DNA of 64,000 nucleotides from Clostridium sp. UBA4548 (lineage in GTDB: Bacteria > Bacillota > Clostridia > Clostridiales > Clostridiaceae): NCBI RefSeq assembly GCF_002387895.1, contig NZ_DGLI01000044.1:245940-309939 (forward strand), written 5' to 3'. The notes under the pieces are model-generated. The model saw only the letters and a list, made by a program, of their open reading frames with translations. It made no database searches and was not told the origin of the DNA. This document shows positions 61,549 to 64,000 of the stretch, in pieces. Both the position numbers and the translations under genes were made by a program. Position 1 is the stretch's first letter, and the number at the start of each line of letters is the position of its first letter.

Positions 61549-61995
61549 TTACCTAAGCTCATTTCTTATTTGGTCTTTCCATTTATTAATATTGGCAATT
61601 GCATTTTCCTCACCGCCTAAGTATATGTCTTCAATTGTCATGGGCCATTCCCTTAGTTCACGGTTTCTTTCTAAATTTGGAATGGAGCTTGTTATTTTAC
61701 CCAATGATTTTACCATTTCTCTGTTTCTCTTAAGAATATATGATGAGTCCCAGTTGTTATCATAGGCCTCAATAAATAACTTTATTAAGTGCTTATATCC
61801 TTCAGCTGTGTAATTTGAAGGATGTTGTATCATATAGCAGGAAACAAGCCAAAAGTGCAAGGCATATAACTTAGGATCATTATGCTCCCATACAAGGGGA
61901 AATCCAAATAGTTCATAACAAGAAAAACCATCAGTTTCTCTTGCACCACATTCCATACATCTTCCGTCTTTCATAACTGTATTATTATCAACCAT
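61549..61995 (-). CDS. DUF5946 family protein
   Basis: This 148-residue protein has an N-terminal CMECGARETDGFSCYELFGF motif, then LYALHFWLVSCYMIQHPSNY, TAEGYKHLIKLFIEAYDNNW and KRNREMVKSLGKITSS. The Cys and His positions (C..C, C, HxxxxxxxY, QHPS) are the DUF5946 pattern and may bind a metal. Function is unknown. ATG follows AAAGGAGGCGGTAATA, an excellent site. It stands alone between the IS607 element and a TetAB-like permease. Confidence 0.7.
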   Translation of the reverse strand: MVDNNTVMKDGRCMECGARETDGFSCYELFGFPLVWEHNDPKLYALHFWLVSCYMIQHPSNYTAEGYKHLIKLFIEAYDNNWDSSYILKRNREMVKSLGKITSSIPNLERNRELREWPMTIEDIYLGGEENAIANINKWKDQIRNELR

Positions 61996-62317
61996 TATTA
62001 CCGCCTCCTTTATAACCTTTAATTATCTTTCCCTAATAAAAAACTTTTCAATAACAGCTTACACTATGACGCAACGTAAAGGTCAAATAAATTATTATTA
62101 TTTATTGTAAAATGTAAAAGTAACTTCTTGATTGCACTACTTAATTCGTGTTTAGCGATTTTAGTCTTGCAAGTGCTTAAGTCGTAATTTCTTAGGATTC
62201 TTATATTTTCTTTTCTACGGTTTATGGACTGCACTCTTGCCATAAACAATTGACTCCAGTTATGAAACCCTTAGCTAACTTTCATTACCAGATTATTATA
62301 CATGCTAGGCGCACAAA
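61996..62317. other. gene-free interval, possible relic
   Basis: A 61-codon minus-strand frame (62064-62249; MFMARVQSINRRKENIRILR and onward) has no ribosome site and no recognisable family, so I do not call it a gene. No other structure was seen before the hairpin at 62318. Confidence 0.4.
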
Positions 62318-62354
62318 AACAGCTCCACTGACAACTATTGTCAATGAAGCTGTT
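62318..62354 (-). terminator. terminator of the TetAB-like permease (twin of 57276)
   Basis: AACAGCTCCACTGACA and TGTCAATGAAGCTGTT pair with wobbles around ACTAT; TTTTTGTGC follows on the minus strand. Stem and loop positions match the hairpin at 57276 closely, 5 kb away. Confidence 0.75.
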
Positions 62355-62369
62355 AATTTTCTTGAGCCA

Positions 62370-63983
62370 CTAAGCACCCTCAACCATATCTCGTTTTACA
62401 TATCCAATATAACCAAGTACTATTAAAATAATACTAATCACTGTTATAGTAGCAAAGGTTGCCCCATCAAATTTTTCTACTGGCATATGTGGAATCCAGC
62501 TTTGAATAGCTGTTTTTGAAAACCAATCTGGTAAGTCTAAAATTCCCCCAAAGTAGTTTAGTGCAAAAGAATAGCCAAGATATACATATACAAGCTTACC
62601 TAGTTTTGGTGCAAAGCCCAAAGCCAAGGTAGCAAGCCCTACAAAGAACAATACAGATGGAAGAAAGTTATAGCCTGCTGCAATAAAGTCCCCTATACTC
62701 ATCACTGAACTGTCTCCCATTGCAGAAATTGCTGTACCACCAAGTCCTACTGAAGCCAGTAAAATTCCTACTACTCCAGCAATGATTGCAATTATAACGC
62801 TAGTAAAATATAGCTGAGTTCGAGTGACTTTTGTTGAATAAAGCTGGCTCAAATGTAATCTCGACTCTTCTGAAAAAAGCTTATTAACTATAGCAATTGG
62901 TAAAATAGAAACTAATCCAATCATTACCATCATAATAGTTCCAGTAAAGGATTCTTCCAGTGAAACCCCTGCTAGCATAAACATTTTGCTTACCATTTCA
63001 TTTCCCTCAATAAAAGTCTGCATATCTCCATAAATAGATCCATAGGCTGCCCCCATGATTACGAAAGCAACTGACCAGGAAATTATTACACCTTTATTAA
63101 GCTTCATAAACAAACCAGGTATGGATAGTAATGACTTTTTCGCTGTTGCACGTCCTTCTCTTTCAGGTAAATAACCTGCTCCCATATCGCGGCCACCTTC
63201 AAGAGCAAAAGCCATAACCACAACAAGTATACAAAAAACTATAGCGTAAATTAGCGGATACCAGTTGTTTTTAGTAAAGGGATAAGTTAGATAAGTCCAC
63301 CCCATTGGATTCAGCATTGATAAATTAACATTTGACACATCTGTACCAGCACGAACAATGTAGAGCAAACCTACAATTCCAAGAGATGAACCAGTTGCAC
63401 CAGATGATGTTGGCATAACTTGTGCCATAACTAATGCAATGGAAGCTCCAAGAATTCCTGCTATTCCTATTGATGCACCAAACAAAAATGATCCTTCAGT
63501 GGAAATTGTAGCTGCACTAAAGCTAGTCATAACCACACCAATAGAAAGAGCTAACAAAATATTGATAATAACTATTTCCATCATCACAGCAAGAGAATTA
63601 GCTTGACGTCCTACTTGGAAGGAACGCACTAGTTCAGTAAGCCCATGGTCTTCTTCCTTACGAGTATGACTAACAACATGGAGCGCTGCCATAATCATGG
63701 CAAACAAACCACAAAATAACAACATTTCATTGGCATACATTGCACCCAAAGTATAGTCTGCTGCCTTATCTATTGGTGTGGGACCAACCATTGAAATCAT
63801 GGCAGGGTTTTGCATGGTTTCATACATTCCTATCAAGCCTTGTCCCTTCCCAATTTCCTCAAAAGCTGGAACATAAGCACCTGCAAATAAGCCTAACCCT
63901 AGAATCCAGATGATATTTTTTTTCCAATCACGTTTAAGATATTGCACAAATAGTACATTCCAACGTGCAAATTTTTCTTTCAT
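62370..63983 (-). CDS. TetAB/TnrB-type ABC transporter permease, exporter of polyketide drugs
   Basis: This 537-residue membrane subunit has twelve predicted helices in two halves. LFVQYLKRDWKKNIIWILGL opens it, followed by GMYETMQNPAMISMVGPTPI, HVVSHTRKEEDHGLTELVRS and LLYIVRAGTDVSNVNLSMLNP. KLFSEESRLHLSQLYSTKVT is the second-half equivalent. This is the large permease group annotated as tetracycline or tetronasin exporters. ATG follows AAGGGGGGAATTTATT. The ATPase partner is expected just upstream, beyond the window edge. A hairpin terminator follows the stop. Confidence 0.87.
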   Translation of the reverse strand: MKEKFARWNVLFVQYLKRDWKKNIIWILGLGLFAGAYVPAFEEIGKGQGLIGMYETMQNPAMISMVGPTPIDKAADYTLGAMYANEMLLFCGLFAMIMAALHVVSHTRKEEDHGLTELVRSFQVGRQANSLAVMMEIVIINILLALSIGVVMTSFSAATISTEGSFLFGASIGIAGILGASIALVMAQVMPTSSGATGSSLGIVGLLYIVRAGTDVSNVNLSMLNPMGWTYLTYPFTKNNWYPLIYAIVFCILVVVMAFALEGGRDMGAGYLPEREGRATAKKSLLSIPGLFMKLNKGVIISWSVAFVIMGAAYGSIYGDMQTFIEGNEMVSKMFMLAGVSLEESFTGTIMMVMIGLVSILPIAIVNKLFSEESRLHLSQLYSTKVTRTQLYFTSVIIAIIAGVVGILLASVGLGGTAISAMGDSSVMSIGDFIAAGYNFLPSVLFFVGLATLALGFAPKLGKLVYVYLGYSFALNYFGGILDLPDWFSKTAIQSWIPHMPVEKFDGATFATITVISIILIVLGYIGYVKRDMVEGA

Positions 63984-64000
63984 AATAAATTCCCCCCTTC

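Noticed and set aside
62064..62249. A 61-codon minus-strand ORF in the gap after the DUF5946 gene
   Set aside because: No ribosome site, no family, and no neighbour support.

Overview
The window looks like a chromosomal stretch from a low-GC, spore-forming, flagellated Firmicute, most likely a Clostridium. The support is A/T-rich coding, strong GGAGG-type ribosome sites with frequent GTG/TTG starts, a flagellin lysine-methylase (FliB), a remnant of a Csp-type germination protease, a CD3324-family remnant, and many hairpin terminators. No housekeeping operon is present. It is an accessory region rich in exporters, envelope-stress modules, one-component regulators and acetyltransferases.

Layout. 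0-4 kb: the end of a TipAS-type MerR regulator (cut by the window edge), a flavodoxin, a LuxR/DUF2087 regulator, a LUD-domain protein and a GNAT. 4-8.2 kb (minus): a bacitracin-type module of response regulator, kinase, ABC ATPase, ABC permease and undecaprenyl-diphosphatase. 8.5-16 kb: flavin reductase, GH29 fucosidase, NTF2-like protein plus MATE pump, an unrecognised gene, and an MFS pump. 16-21 kb (minus): a complete BceRSAB antimicrobial-peptide module. 21-32 kb: PHP phosphoesterase, GNAT, FliB, an ArsR-like regulator with its MFS pump behind a clear promoter and operator, a tandem GNAT, GGDEF protein, PucR regulator and DMT exporter. 32-40 kb: OatA-like acyltransferase, TetR with a CPA2 antiporter, GNAT, RibD-like reductase divergent from a WYL regulator, and a ZIP transporter. 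40-47.6 kb: a 7-bladed YVTN propeller with a cysteine-rich tail, a small two-repeat helical protein, RidA, MerR/TipAS with Hsp33, then a graveyard holding a VOC fragment, a gutted Csp protease and a 325-bp duplicated segment. 47.6-52.8 kb: a P-type cation ATPase preceded by a yybP-ykoY (Mn2+) riboswitch, and a DUF4309-GH3 fusion. 53-57 kb: a less A/T-rich PadR/DUF1048/DUF1048/KTR/ABC cassette that looks transferred. 57-64 kb: VOC, WYL and AraC regulators, an IS607-type element with TnpB, a DUF5946 protein and a TetAB-like permease whose partner lies beyond the window.

Taken together, the genes centre on surviving envelope-targeting antibiotics and toxic cations: lipid-carrier recycling (UppP), peptide detoxification (Bcr and Bce modules), peptidoglycan O-acetylation and muropeptide trimming (OatA, GH3), several drug pumps, and Mn2+/Ca2+ export. 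The structures that conventional annotation would miss are a dispersed ~105-120 bp palindromic repeat family (six copies), the manganese riboswitch, operator-like palindromes beside five regulators, and recurring terminator hairpins.
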